Shown piece after piece: positions 8,589 through 18,098 of a stretch of 64,000 bases of DNA. The notes under the pieces are model-generated. The model saw nothing but the letters and a program-made list of their open reading frames with translations. It was not told the DNA's origin and made no database searches. A program made the position numbers and the translations under genes. Each line of letters starts with the position of its first letter. Within the stretch, counting starts at the first letter, position 1. This DNA comes from Enteractinococcus coprophilus (lineage in GTDB: Bacteria; Actinomycetota; Actinomycetes; Actinomycetales; Micrococcaceae). The stretch spans positions 620,001 to 684,000 of the forward strand of contig NZ_VFOU01000001.1 of NCBI RefSeq assembly GCF_006716305.1. The letters run 5' to 3'.

Positions 8589-10058
8589 TCAGGCTCGAGT
8601 AAAGACGCAGATGGTTTGCACCTCGTGGGTATTCGGTGCGAAATCATAGGCGTCGATTTCCGTCAGCTGCCACCCATGTTGGTTGAGCCATTTAGTGTCG
8701 CGAGCCAGCGAAACTGGATCCTGAGAGACATAGACGATCCTGTCCGGTCCCAGTTTGACCATCCGGCTCAGTGTCGCGCTGCGAGCACCCTTTTTGGGCG
8801 CGTTCAGCACCACGGTGTTCACCCGGCGACCGTTGAGGCCACCGCTGGCGAGGTCAACCTCCGGAGCACGCAGCCAGCCTGACATCACGTGGTTCACGTT
8901 GCCGGGCAGCGCGATCGCCTGAGGCAGGCTCTCGAGGTTAACGTGTGCGTCCCGGCTTGCAGCTGGGCGGGGCTCCACGGACAGCACGGTCCCATCAGGG
9001 CCGACCGCTTCTGCTAGGAACCGGGAGTATAGGCCAGAGCCGCCGTAGAGATCTACGACGACGTCACCCGGCTTGACCCGGGCAGCTTTGAGGACTGCGT
9101 CCACCAGTACGGCGGGCGCCTCTTTGTGCACCGGCCAGGAATGATAATTCGAGACACGAAAATCATGGCTTCCGTGAGTGTCGGAGACGACTTCTTCGGT
9201 GACCCACTCGCGTCCGCGTAACGTGGTCACTTCCATGGTTCCGCGGTGTCGCTGCGATGGTGTTGATACCGCGATCGAGACGTATTCGGGCAGCTCTGAT
9301 AGCTCAAGCCGCCACGCATTCATGGCTTTTTGCAACGCGTCTTCGGAACCGGCGATGTAGGCGGCAGGCACGATGGTGATCAGTGCTTCACGGCCGTGGT
9401 GCGGGGTGACGACTTCAACACGCACCGCACCCGAGAAGTCATAATCCCACAGTTCTAGGTCATCTAACTGCGGAACAGCCAACGGCACGTTACGGATGCG
9501 AACCTTTTGCAGGCTCCGGTGCACCGGCAGGGACAACCGTCCCGTATCAGACACCACAAACGCATTTCGGGTGCGCCAGTGCATTCCCGAGGCGCCGTCG
9601 CAGTCCATACCGGCCACAGAGATTTCCATGTCTTCAGGTATCTGTTCACCAAGCCGAACCATCTTGTCCCGGAAGACGTTGGCTTTAATACGGCGTTGAT
9701 ACTCCAGCACAATATGACCGTATTCCGCTCCACCGATCGGTGGACGGCCCGCCCCATACGAGCGCAGTGGATCAGCAATCTTCCACTGATGTGCTCGGCG
9801 AAACTCGGAGGCAGCGATAACTTTGACGGTATCGGCCAGCAGGTATCTGCCAGACGGGCCAACCCCGGTGAGTTTCGCGACGACGGTCTCACCGGGTATC
9901 GCGTGACGAACGAACACCACCCGTCCGTCATGCTGTGCGACGCCATGACCACCGCGGGCCATCCGTTCCACCTGCACCTGAATTTGCGTCTGCTCAGGTG
10001 ACAGCGTGAGCGCACCAGCGGATTCTTGTTGGGTTAATGGATTCATAGTATTGGTCAT
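8589..10058 (-). CDS. TRAM/RlmD-TrmA-type RNA methyltransferase relative with altered catalytic residues
   Basis: The 489-residue protein has an N-terminal TRAM domain (about 20-80) and a C-terminal SAM-dependent methyltransferase domain with an intact SAM motif VVDLYGGSGLYS (about 335-346), like the 23S rRNA/tRNA uracil-5 methyltransferases. Three positions that are normally catalytic are changed. The motif IV aspartate is Asn419 (LNAPKKGA instead of LDPPRxGA), the nucleophilic cysteine is Gln446 (YVSQDP instead of YVSCDP), and the general-base glutamate is Gln481 (THEVQ instead of THHVE). The CAG codon for 446 was checked in the bases. RNA and SAM binding may persist without methyl transfer. 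It overlaps the upstream STAS-CBS gene by four bases. Confidence 0.85.
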   Translation of the reverse strand: MTNTMNPLTQQESAGALTLSPEQTQIQVQVERMARGGHGVAQHDGRVVFVRHAIPGETVVAKLTGVGPSGRYLLADTVKVIAASEFRRAHQWKIADPLRSYGAGRPPIGGAEYGHIVLEYQRRIKANVFRDKMVRLGEQIPEDMEISVAGMDCDGASGMHWRTRNAFVVSDTGRLSLPVHRSLQKVRIRNVPLAVPQLDDLELWDYDFSGAVRVEVVTPHHGREALITIVPAAYIAGSEDALQKAMNAWRLELSELPEYVSIAVSTPSQRHRGTMEVTTLRGREWVTEEVVSDTHGSHDFRVSNYHSWPVHKEAPAVLVDAVLKAARVKPGDVVVDLYGGSGLYSRFLAEAVGPDGTVLSVEPRPAASRDAHVNLESLPQAIALPGNVNHVMSGWLRAPEVDLASGGLNGRRVNTVVLNAPKKGARSATLSRMVKLGPDRIVYVSQDPVSLARDTKWLNQHGWQLTEIDAYDFAPNTHEVQTICVFTRA

Positions 10059-10882
10059 TGAACGCCCTCTTCTTGCGGCTTTGCTAAAACCTTAATCTGC
10101 TCGGGAGCAGCAGCTATCGAAATGTTTTGGACGGCACGGTCACTGAGGGTGCTCAGTACTGCCGGATAGTGTTCAGCGCACCACTGAAAAACCGTGGTAG
10201 GGTGCAGCACCCCAACGGGTTCATGCCCGTTCAGGACAACAAGTGGTCGGATTTGCCCCTGCTGATAGTTCTGCAGCACACTCTCCAGCGGATCATCTGC
10301 GCTGAGAAAAAGTTCCGATGATTCGGTCAATTGGCCGCACGGTATTGTGCGCCAGTTTTCTGCAGCGTTGCTCGCTGCTGTGTCCAGGTCGGCTTCGGTG
10401 ATGATGCCCAGTGGCTTACCTGAAGCATCCATCACGACCACTGGCTCACTCCATACTGCGATCTCGTGTGCAGCGTGTTCCAGCATTTGGCTCGGTAGCA
10501 CCCTCGGCCCTATGGGTGACGTCATTTCTCGGACGGTAGCTCCCTGCGCGGGGCCGAGGAGCTTGCCGTGCAGATTTTCCTGAGTGGTATTAGCGGGCGC
10601 AACCTGGGACGCGAACACCCCAATGAGGTGAATTTTGGGAAGCTTCCCATTGGCTTGCTGTTGTGAACCGTATTGCTCAAGACGCTGGAGGCCACCGTGT
10701 TCGAGATGTGTGACTTCTGTCAGGTCAATGGTGATGTTTGGGCATCCTTGAAGCGTCAGGGCAGGTTCAAGGATTTCCAGCAGACTTTGGCATGTATCAG
10801 CCGTAAGGTGGCCTTCTGCTGTGATGCGAAGCGGTCCTGGCAGGATATCGGCTTCGACGTGGACTTTTAGGGCATGCTCCAC
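10055..10882 (-). CDS. STAS domain and tandem CBS domain protein
   Basis: This 275-residue protein appears to combine an N-terminal STAS-like domain (about 1-100, with ITIDLTEVTHLEHGGLQRLE) and two CBS motifs (about 125-245, with VVVMDASGKPLGIITEADL and PLVVLNGHEPVGVLHPTTV). STAS domains act in anti-sigma partner switching or transporter regulation, and CBS pairs bind adenosyl ligands. The conserved serine of anti-sigma antagonists is not obvious (His-Gly at that place). The start is GTG with AAGGAG five bases upstream. Its stop overlaps the start of the methyltransferase-like gene, so the two are coupled and may share a regulatory job. Confidence 0.75.
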   Translation of the reverse strand: MEHALKVHVEADILPGPLRITAEGHLTADTCQSLLEILEPALTLQGCPNITIDLTEVTHLEHGGLQRLEQYGSQQQANGKLPKIHLIGVFASQVAPANTTQENLHGKLLGPAQGATVREMTSPIGPRVLPSQMLEHAAHEIAVWSEPVVVMDASGKPLGIITEADLDTAASNAAENWRTIPCGQLTESSELFLSADDPLESVLQNYQQGQIRPLVVLNGHEPVGVLHPTTVFQWCAEHYPAVLSTLSDRAVQNISIAAAPEQIKVLAKPQEEGVQ

Positions 10883-11454
10883 GATTCTCCTTAAAAGCGG
10901 TATCGGAAGAGCCCACTGCTGAACCTGAAGCTACTTTACCTAAAACCTTGGAAGTTTATTTTTCAACGTAATATACGGTTCATAATCTCGGGGAGCAAGT
11001 CGATGTTCGCCGCTGTGGCCCGGCAGGCGACTCATCTGAAAGCAACCAGAGCCTGCAATGCAGCCCATGTCAGGTCGGTCCGGTCAGACTACCGTGGTGG
11101 TCTTTGCAGGAGAACATCCGCAGCGCAATTGGTCAGGATGAGGCCCGTGGGGTATGCCCACATTGTTCATGACCTCTCGGGAATTCCTAGTTACCTCACA
11201 GGAAACCTTCAGCAAAGAGTTCTTGTCCCCTCTCGAAATGCATCGTTATGGTGGCGGATGTTGAAGCAAATAGCTTCAGCTGTGCTTCGGCATATGCGAA
11301 TCTCAAGGAGAGTTGGCAAGGTACCACGAGGTGCGTTGGCTCGCACCAAAGACCATCCATAGTGAAATTTCCGCTATGGCCCTTATTCTTTCGGCGGGTA
11401 TACCCCATATGAACAATCACAGGGATACCCCGCCCTGTTGCACAGGAAACCATC
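10883..11454. other. intergenic region without a supported gene
   Basis: This 572-base stretch separates the divergent STAS-CBS and greA-like genes. Frames within it lack ribosome sites and family resemblance. It contains a small palindrome GTGGGGTATGCCCAC near 11147 and GGGTATACCC near 11396, and the short string CACAGGAAACC occurs twice, near 11198 and 11440. These may belong to promoters or operators of the greA-like gene; nothing firmer can be said. Confidence 0.4.
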
Positions 11455-11952
11455 ATGACTATTCTCACCAAAGCTCCGAGCGCTTGGTTGCCCCAAGAAA
11501 CTTACGACCGTCTCAGCAAAGAACTCGAACACCTCTGCGGCCCAGCTCGACAAGAAATCGCCACCCGGCTTGAAGCAGCACGCGCTGAAGGTAACGCTGA
11601 AGAAAATGGCGCCTACCTCACCACGCTTGAAGAACAAGCAAAAAATGAAGGCCGCATTTTAGAGCTTAAAGAGTTATTGGAAACCGCGCATGTAGGAGAA
11701 AACCCTGCAGACGACGGTGTAGTTGACGTGGGGATGGTTGTGGAAGCCACCGTGGGCGATCAAGACCTACGCTTCCTGTTCGGGAATCGACAGATTGCTA
11801 AAGACTACGACGACTTGGACGTCTACTCCGAACGCTCACCACTGGGTGTAGCCATCCACGGTGCGCAGACCGGACAAACCGTCACCTATACAGCGCCTAA
11901 TGGCAAAGCTATTGAGGTCACGATCAACGCAGTAACACCCTATAAACCTTGA
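11455..11952 (+). CDS. GreA/GreB family transcription elongation factor paralog
   Basis: The protein has 165 residues with the two-domain architecture of GreA: an N-terminal coiled coil (about 12-85) and a C-terminal FKBP-like domain (about 95-165, ending in PNGKAIEVTINAVTPY). GreA reaches into the RNA polymerase secondary channel and stimulates cleavage of backtracked RNA through two acids at the coiled-coil tip. The tip here reads EGNAEENGAY, so the first acid (Asp41 in E. coli) is Asn47 while the second (Glu44) is kept as Glu50. This suggests reduced cleavage or a different role, as for Gre-like factors that block the channel. A strong terminator follows, so it is probably monocistronic. 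Confidence 0.82.
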   Translation: MTILTKAPSAWLPQETYDRLSKELEHLCGPARQEIATRLEAARAEGNAEENGAYLTTLEEQAKNEGRILELKELLETAHVGENPADDGVVDVGMVVEATVGDQDLRFLFGNRQIAKDYDDLDVYSERSPLGVAIHGAQTGQTVTYTAPNGKAIEVTINAVTPYKP

Positions 11953-11981
11953 CAGCTACAGATCGACACACCATATGGGTA

Positions 11982-12027
11982 GACCCCCGATGACACCTCG
12001 GTTGGGGTGCGGTGTCATCAGGGGGTC
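11982..12027 (+). terminator. terminator after the greA-like gene
   Basis: An inverted repeat pairs 11982-11997 (GACCCCCGATGACACC) with 12011-12027 (GGTGTCATCAGGGGGTC) around a 13-base loop, with a small internal mismatch. It lies 30 bases after the greA-like stop and upstream of the glutaminase gene. Confidence 0.75.
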
Positions 12028-12117
12028 AGAGGACCTTCTACAAGACTTCTCGTATGAGTTATGGTGAAGAATTCGCAGCATAGAGTCAGATCGATGCGAA
12101 TGGATGGGTGATGGGTC

Positions 12118-14049
12118 ATGGTTTCACCGTTGGAATGGTATCTATCCGAAGTAATGGCCCATGTGCAGCCGATCACAGCAGGCCACGTCAACCCTGTCAC
12201 GCAAGGTGCCACAAATCCGGATATTCATACCGTCGGTATCACTTTGACCACTGTCGAGGGGTGTCAGTATTCGGCCGGCGCCGTCGATCACAAGTTTGCG
12301 ATGCAATCTATTGCCAAAGTCTTTAGCTATGGTCTGGCTTTAGAAGATTTAGGTCCCCAAGAAGTAGCCAAGGCAGTCAATGTTGAGCCTTCTGGGGATG
12401 CTTTCAATATGATCTCGCTGGAAGTTGATGGACGGCCCGCCAACCCCATGATTACTGCCGGGGCTATTGCCACCGTGGGCTTGATCCAAGACCACGACGA
12501 TACCAAGCGCATTACCCGAGTATCTACTACCATGCAGCAGGCCGCTGCTGGCTCTCCCGGTGTATTAGAGATTAACCACGATGTGTATCAGGCCGAAAAT
12601 CTTAGCGTCGGCCGCAATCGTGCTCTGGCGTGGTTGTTGCATTCCTTCGGCATTGTTGAGACTGATCCCGAAGCCGCACTGCAAGACTATTTATTGCAAT
12701 CGTCAATAGACGTCACCACGCAAAACCTGTCGATGATGGCAGCAACGTTGGCAAATAAAGGATGCAACCCCATCACCGGGGCTCAAGTGTTCTCGCCAGA
12801 AACGACCCGTCACGTATTGTCGGTGATGATGACGTGCGGCATGTATAACGCCGCCGGTAACTGGATGACTGATGTTGGACTACCAGCAAAATCGGGTGTC
12901 GATGGTGGCATCATGATCGTGGTACCAGGGCAAATGGGTATCAGCATATACTCAGCGCCCTTAGACACACACGGCAATTCCATACGAGGTATTGCCGCCA
13001 CCAAACGCATTACCACCGATTTTGGGTTGCATTATGCCGATGCTTCACCCCTTGGTGATTCAAGTTTGCGTGCCCACTACTCCTTAGCTGATGCGTCAGC
13101 TGGACCCATTCGCTCTATTGAACTATCCCGCACGACCTGGCAGTTTGGCCATCACTGTCACATTTTAGAAGCATCCGGTGATCTGGGCTTTGCCGAAACT
13201 GAAACCATGATTCGAACCATCACAGCCATGCCTGAGTCAGTTTCTATGGTGATCCTCGATTTCCAAAGGGTCGATGCCTATAGCAAAGCCACCACCATTC
13301 TGCTGGCGTTGACCCTCGCCACATGGCGCGACCAGGCCAAAGATATGCTTTTTATCGACCGGGATGACTCCCTGATCAGCAGTATTCTCACCTACAGCAC
13401 GACCCGCGACGATCTGGACTTCCCAGATCCTCGCCAGCAGCCCCACACGACCTCCACCGGCCAGATTGACCTACCTTCCCAGGCCCACCACGGCACCACC
13501 CTTGGAGAGTTTCGGTTCTTTGACGATCGTGCCGCAGCCTTAGAATGGGCAGAACTACGCTTAGCCCAACGCTATGCACCACAAGCTCTGCAAACTTACC
13601 GCACGAAGCAACAACCACACATCGCCCCGATATTCGGTTTCCTCACGGACGAGGAAGCCGATGAACTCGCTGCACACATGCAAGTGCAGCACTACCCCGC
13701 AGGCACCGTAATCCGCCAGATTGGCCAACCTTTTGATGGCATCTACTTCATCCGATCTGGCCGGGTAGAGCTCTCCGCTCAAGGCCAGGGCGAGACCGAC
13801 TACCGTCACGGGTACTTATCGGCCGGTAGTACCTTCGGCCAATTCGCGCTAGGCGACAGCTGCCAGCAGCTTTCCACCATCCGCGCGGTTCACGATGTAG
13901 AGGCGCTCGTCCTCACCGCACAACACATCGCCGCACTTGAACACTCCAATCCAGCACTGGCCATCCGCCTATGGACTGCAATTGCCCGCGAAGCCTACAC
14001 AATGCTTGGGCAAACCTCACGAGAAACCGGTGCCCGCGAACAATTGTGA
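12118..14049 (+). CDS. glsA: glutaminase A fused to STAS and cyclic-nucleotide-binding domains
   Basis: The 643-residue protein has a serine-dependent glutaminase domain (about 1-300) that hydrolyses glutamine to glutamate and ammonia. The SxxK nucleophile motif is in AMQSIAKVF (about residue 64), and NPMITAGAI and SGVDGGIM are conserved. A STAS domain follows (about 315-430), and the C-terminus (about 505-625) is a cyclic-nucleotide-binding-like barrel with FDGIYFIRSGRVELS. This fusion occurs in other Actinobacteria and implies that ammonia release is tuned by a nucleotide and a protein partner. In the cNMP domain the phosphate cassette is weak, so ligand binding is uncertain. The gene is monocistronic and converges on the acyl-CoA synthetase gene. 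Confidence 0.88.
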   Translation: MVSPLEWYLSEVMAHVQPITAGHVNPVTQGATNPDIHTVGITLTTVEGCQYSAGAVDHKFAMQSIAKVFSYGLALEDLGPQEVAKAVNVEPSGDAFNMISLEVDGRPANPMITAGAIATVGLIQDHDDTKRITRVSTTMQQAAAGSPGVLEINHDVYQAENLSVGRNRALAWLLHSFGIVETDPEAALQDYLLQSSIDVTTQNLSMMAATLANKGCNPITGAQVFSPETTRHVLSVMMTCGMYNAAGNWMTDVGLPAKSGVDGGIMIVVPGQMGISIYSAPLDTHGNSIRGIAATKRITTDFGLHYADASPLGDSSLRAHYSLADASAGPIRSIELSRTTWQFGHHCHILEASGDLGFAETETMIRTITAMPESVSMVILDFQRVDAYSKATTILLALTLATWRDQAKDMLFIDRDDSLISSILTYSTTRDDLDFPDPRQQPHTTSTGQIDLPSQAHHGTTLGEFRFFDDRAAALEWAELRLAQRYAPQALQTYRTKQQPHIAPIFGFLTDEEADELAAHMQVQHYPAGTVIRQIGQPFDGIYFIRSGRVELSAQGQGETDYRHGYLSAGSTFGQFALGDSCQQLSTIRAVHDVEALVLTAQHIAALEHSNPALAIRLWTAIAREAYTMLGQTSRETGAREQL

Positions 14050-14081
14050 ACCCGCCCCCAACAAGTCTGTCGTGACGTGGG

Positions 14082-15728
14082 CTATTGGTAGAGGTCCTTA
14101 TATTCGCGGCGGATGACTTTCTTGTCGATCTTGCCGACCGAGGTCGCAGGGATTTTGTCGACGACCTTGAACTCTTCAGGTAACTGCCATTTAGCAAACC
14201 GTTGCAGCAAGTGCTCGTCGATTTCCTCGCGGGTGATGTCGTCGCCGTCCTGAAGCACTAAGAGCATGAAGGGGCGTTCATCCCACTTGGGGTGCTCGAG
14301 TCCGACCACGGCGGCCTGGACGACCTTCGGGTGGGAAACCATGAGGTTTTCCATGTCGATCGACGAGATCCATTCACCACCGGATTTGATGACGTCTTTG
14401 AGTCGGTCAGTGATCTTGATGAACCCGTTTTCGTCGATGCTCGCGACGTCACCGGAGCGCCAGTAGCCGTCGACAAACTTCGTTGCGAGGTCTTCGGCAG
14501 GCATGCCGTGGTAGCTCGCGGTGATCCAAGGGCCTTTGAGCAACACTTCGCCGGAGGTCACACCGTCGTCGGGTACCTCGTTGCCCATGCCGTCGACGAT
14601 TTTGTAGTCGACGTTGACCGGAAAACTGCCCTGTTTGGACCCGTAGGCTTGCTGTTCCTCCTGGGACATTCGTGCGCGCAGTGTGGGTCGTAGCCGGTTT
14701 ACGGTGACAATCGGTGAGGTCTCGGTGGCGCCCCACCCGTGGACGACTTCGGCATTGAAAGTCTCACGATATGCGGTAATCAGGGAGTTCGGCGGTTCGC
14801 TACCGCCACACAGCATGCGTAGCCCCGTCAGATCGGTGACACCCTTGGATTTCAGCACCTCTAACATGGGCGTGAAGATTGCAGGCACACCGTTGGTCAC
14901 GGTCACCCCCTCGTCGGTGAGCGCCCCGGTAATCTCGCCCAGCGTTTCGGCCGAAAACATGCCGGGCAGTACAAGTTTGGCACCTACCATGACCGCCACC
15001 TGCACCATGCCCCACGACAGGACGTGGAACATCGGGGTGATCGGCATGACGACGTCTTCGTTGCTGACGGTGAGATCTTTGACGGTGTTATACGAGTGCA
15101 GATACTGCGAGCGGTGCGAATAAAACACGCCTTTGGGTCGCCCGGTAGTGCCGGTCGTGTAGCCTGCGGCAAACGCCGAGGTTTCGGAAATATTTGGCCA
15201 GGCGGCCAGCGGTTCGACGTCGGCGATCAGGTCTTCGTAGTAGACGGCGTTGGGTAAGGTGTGCTCGATGTGGCCCTCAGACAAGATGACCCAGGTTTTG
15301 ACCCCTTTGGCGCGCTCAGCCAGTGTTTGGATTGCGGGTACCAATGTTTCGTCGACCGCAATGACGGAGGCTTGGGAGTCGTTGATGACATAGAGCAGAT
15401 CTTCGGGAGCCAAGCGAAGGTTCAACTGGGTGAATACCGCTCCGATTGCCGGGATAGCCCAATACAGTTCGTAGTGACGTAACGAGTTCCAGTCCATGAC
15501 CCCGACGCGATCACCCAGGCCGACACCTAGCTTGTCGAAGGCTGCCGCAGCGCGTTCGATGCGGTCAAAGTTTTCCTGATACGTAGTGCGACCCCACTGG
15601 CCGTGGGAGTCGCGGTGTACTATCTCGGTGTCACCAAATGACCTCACGGCTTGGCGGATGAGCCGGCCCATCGTGAGTTGGTAATCGTCTTGCATGGTGG
15701 ATGGGTAGCCGTGAACGACATTTGCCAT
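14082..15728 (-). CDS. fadD: long-chain fatty acid-CoA ligase (AMP-forming)
   Basis: This 548-residue enzyme belongs to the adenylate-forming superfamily and activates fatty acids to acyl-CoA through an acyl-AMP. The P-loop-like motif [18 protein letters not shown] (about 189-206), the GWGATETSP motif (about 333) and the C-terminal [14 protein letters not shown] with its catalytic lysine are all present. The ATG at 15728 is preceded by AAGGACC. It lies downstream of a DUF5671 membrane protein on the same strand and close to the etf/acyl-CoA dehydrogenase operon, so the region as a whole supports fatty-acid beta-oxidation. Confidence 0.9.
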   Translation of the reverse strand: MANVVHGYPSTMQDDYQLTMGRLIRQAVRSFGDTEIVHRDSHGQWGRTTYQENFDRIERAAAAFDKLGVGLGDRVGVMDWNSLRHYELYWAIPAIGAVFTQLNLRLAPEDLLYVINDSQASVIAVDETLVPAIQTLAERAKGVKTWVILSEGHIEHTLPNAVYYEDLIADVEPLAAWPNISETSAFAAGYTTGTTGRPKGVFYSHRSQYLHSYNTVKDLTVSNEDVVMPITPMFHVLSWGMVQVAVMVGAKLVLPGMFSAETLGEITGALTDEGVTVTNGVPAIFTPMLEVLKSKGVTDLTGLRMLCGGSEPPNSLITAYRETFNAEVVHGWGATETSPIVTVNRLRPTLRARMSQEEQQAYGSKQGSFPVNVDYKIVDGMGNEVPDDGVTSGEVLLKGPWITASYHGMPAEDLATKFVDGYWRSGDVASIDENGFIKITDRLKDVIKSGGEWISSIDMENLMVSHPKVVQAAVVGLEHPKWDERPFMLLVLQDGDDITREEIDEHLLQRFAKWQLPEEFKVVDKIPATSVGKIDKKVIRREYKDLYQ

Positions 15729-15843
15729 GATGGTCCTTCGCTGATCGGACGGGGCACGGGCCGAGACGGGGCACGACCCACAAGAAGATGATGTAGCTCA
15801 CAATAGCGAAGATCTTGGTCAACGTGAAGTGGGTCTGACAGGG

Positions 15844-17544
15844 TTATTGGACGTTGCGAACTTCGTCAATCGGTCGGGTTTCCAGCCCTTGTTCCCTGGC
15901 GATAATCAGCAAGTCGGTGTCGACGTCGTGAGCTTCGATTTGGGCCAGCACGGCGTCGGCATTCCACAATTCCCCGGTATTGCTGGCCAAGAATTGGACG
16001 GGTCGGCCAAAGCGTTTGCGCAGCGTGGTGGCAAGCGTCGGGTCCATCGGGCCCACGAGAATGAGTTTGCCCGTGTCGGCTGCAACGGCCGGGGTATCAG
16101 TGGCTTCCGGTTCGGCGGGCGCATTCCGGCTGTCCTGTCGCAGTACGGCCGCGTGGTAGGCGATGATGGTCAGGCCAGCGGTCAGGTAGCCGATTTCGGT
16201 GCGGGTGTCGTACAGCGTGGTCAGGCTCAGTTGGTTTTCCATGACGTCGGCGATGATTTCGGCAACGGCTGCGATCAGCGCGATCACGACGGTGATAGCG
16301 GCGGCGCCCAGCAGCACGATCAGATAGATTCGGCGCGACACCGCCGTGAGCTCGACCTCGGGATGTTGTTCTGCGGCGCGCTGGGCCAGTCGCCAGTGCG
16401 ACCACCACAGCGGAGCACCCACAATGATCAGGGTCAGTCCGCCGAGCAGCGTGTTGAGCGGGTTGTGGTACAGCTGGGCCGGGGTGATGGCGTCCACGAG
16501 AGCCACGACCAGTAACCCGACCCCGGCAGCCGCGGCGATCGCGCCGATGCCCGACACCAGGTACTGATAGACCCGGTGCAATGGAGTGTGGTCAGTCGCA
16601 TCCAACAGGTCGCGGTGGTACCACCAGACCAGTGCGCCGATCAGCAGGGCGGCTACGGCTTGCGGCCATTCAAACCAGGTGACAAAGGGCATTGGGTCGC
16701 CCAGTAGATGCACCAGCCCGCGCCAGAGCAACGCTTGGGCACCCACGAGCGCCGTCGTGAGTCCGCCGGCAACCCCGAGCAACAGCACGTAGGCGTGCCA
16801 GATACTTCCGCGGGGCAGCTTGCTGGCCGAGAGTAGCCAGTAGACGATCCAGAGCAGCGCGCCGCTCACGAACAGTCCGGCTGCTGAGCCCAGCGGCACG
16901 AAGGACCCGATCAGGATTTGGGTGCCGGTGAGCATCTCCAGCGAGGTGGCCAACAGGTCGATGAGCCCACCGGTAGCTAACACCAGCCCGATGGTCGAGC
17001 CCAGCAGCAAGTGCGCAACCGCATTGGCCGGCGCCAGGGTCCGTTGAATGACCCGCCAGTGGATGGCCCCCACAATGACCCAGATGATCAGGTGTCCCAC
17101 GGCGTCGCCGTCGAAAATTTGGGTGCCCAGCGCCGTGGTGAGACTTTCGGAGAGTTTGACCGCCGTCATGCCCGCCCCGGTCAGTGCCGCGGCGGTCAAA
17201 TAGGCCTGATAGATCAGCGATCCACGTTCTTCGGGGTCGTTACGATGGGTTCGCACAATCCACCAGATCAACAACGCGGTAATCGGCAGACCGATGACGA
17301 CGGCGGTCACGGATTGGGCCAATAACAGGGGTTCGTCGAACTCCGGGGTGCTGCCAAATGCACGGGCTAACAGGTCGGCGGCACCATTGGCCACCACGAT
17401 GACTAGCGCGTAGAGCAGCACGTATTGGAAGGCGCGGCGGAACATGTGCCCGGTGAGGCTTTTGCCCTGCATACGCCGGGCGGCGACGACGATAAATCCG
17501 ACGGCCCCGACCAGCAGGGCGACCAGCAGAATCGTAAGGCTCAT
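15844..17544 (-). CDS. DUF5671 domain multi-pass membrane protein
   Basis: The 566-residue protein has about twelve hydrophobic segments and fits the DUF5671 family of actinobacterial membrane proteins. The soluble C-terminal tail (about 480-566) contains IILVGPMDPTL-like and LIIAREQGLETRP-like stretches and may be a regulatory domain. The start at 17544 overlaps the stop of the upstream 145-residue gene (ATGA), which decides between it and a longer frame. Function is unknown. It sits between the acyl-CoA dehydrogenase operon and the acyl-CoA ligase gene. Confidence 0.75.
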   Translation of the reverse strand: MSLTILLVALLVGAVGFIVVAARRMQGKSLTGHMFRRAFQYVLLYALVIVVANGAADLLARAFGSTPEFDEPLLLAQSVTAVVIGLPITALLIWWIVRTHRNDPEERGSLIYQAYLTAAALTGAGMTAVKLSESLTTALGTQIFDGDAVGHLIIWVIVGAIHWRVIQRTLAPANAVAHLLLGSTIGLVLATGGLIDLLATSLEMLTGTQILIGSFVPLGSAAGLFVSGALLWIVYWLLSASKLPRGSIWHAYVLLLGVAGGLTTALVGAQALLWRGLVHLLGDPMPFVTWFEWPQAVAALLIGALVWWYHRDLLDATDHTPLHRVYQYLVSGIGAIAAAAGVGLLVVALVDAITPAQLYHNPLNTLLGGLTLIIVGAPLWWSHWRLAQRAAEQHPEVELTAVSRRIYLIVLLGAAAITVVIALIAAVAEIIADVMENQLSLTTLYDTRTEIGYLTAGLTIIAYHAAVLRQDSRNAPAEPEATDTPAVAADTGKLILVGPMDPTLATTLRKRFGRPVQFLASNTGELWNADAVLAQIEAHDVDTDLLIIAREQGLETRPIDEVRNVQ

Positions 17545-17978
17545 AGCATCCCCGCGCAAATGTAGACGGGCCATGGGCTACCGGTGATCAGCCACCCGGC
17601 GTCGGTTTGGATCAGTTCGAATTGTTCTTGGTGGACGAAGGTATCAAAAAATGGTTCGCCGTAGCTGCCAATTTCAACGCTGACGGTCGCACGGTCGTCA
17701 GTCACGTTGGCTTCAAAGAGCGAAATGGCGGTGTCCTGTGGGTAGTAGGACTGCTCAAAATGGCTGACGTTGCACATCAGGGCGGGATCTAGGTGGCGCA
17801 GGGCTGCCGGATAGTTTTGGTCGACGACGGCCTGAACGTAACTTTGCACGGTGGCCTCTGGTGAGTCCGGTGCCCACCGGGCGGTTTGGTCGCGATTAGC
17901 AAAAATCGCAGCAAGAATCGCCACGATCACGATCAGTCCCGTGATGACGGCGAGCACAACGTTGGACACCTGCTTCAT
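17541..17978 (-). CDS. membrane-anchored NTF2-like protein of unknown function
   Basis: This 145-residue protein has an N-terminal membrane anchor (about 7-27) and an exported domain that looks like the NTF2/DUF4878 type, with SPEATVQSYVQAVVDQNYPAALRHLDP followed by strands and an LIQTDAGWLITGSPW ending. Two cysteines in the exported part (about 69 and 141) could form a disulfide. It is translationally coupled to the DUF5671 membrane protein, so the two may form an envelope complex. No function is known. Confidence 0.7.
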   Translation of the reverse strand: MKQVSNVVLAVITGLIVIVAILAAIFANRDQTARWAPDSPEATVQSYVQAVVDQNYPAALRHLDPALMCNVSHFEQSYYPQDTAISLFEANVTDDRATVSVEIGSYGEPFFDTFVHQEQFELIQTDAGWLITGSPWPVYICAGML

Positions 17979-18045
17979 AACCTAAGTATCCGCCTGTGAG
18001 AGCCGGTTGGCAAGGGTGTGGGAAAGAGGTATGCGACACTGCAGG

Positions 18046-18078
18046 CCGGTCCCGTCTACGAAAGCTTCCTGGGACCGG
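18046..18078 (-). terminator. terminator of the etf/acyl-CoA dehydrogenase operon
   Basis: A GC-rich hairpin pairs CCGGTCCC (18046-18053) with GGGACCGG (18071-18078). It lies 20 bases after the acyl-CoA dehydrogenase stop on the minus strand, and separates that operon from the 145-residue gene. Confidence 0.65.
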
Positions 18079-18098
18079 TCTGTAGTGACGAGGTGCGG

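Noticed and set aside
11003-11362. 119-residue frame in the 10.9-11.4 kb intergenic region
   Set aside because: No ribosome site, no family resemblance, high Arg and His content, and overlap with other random frames.
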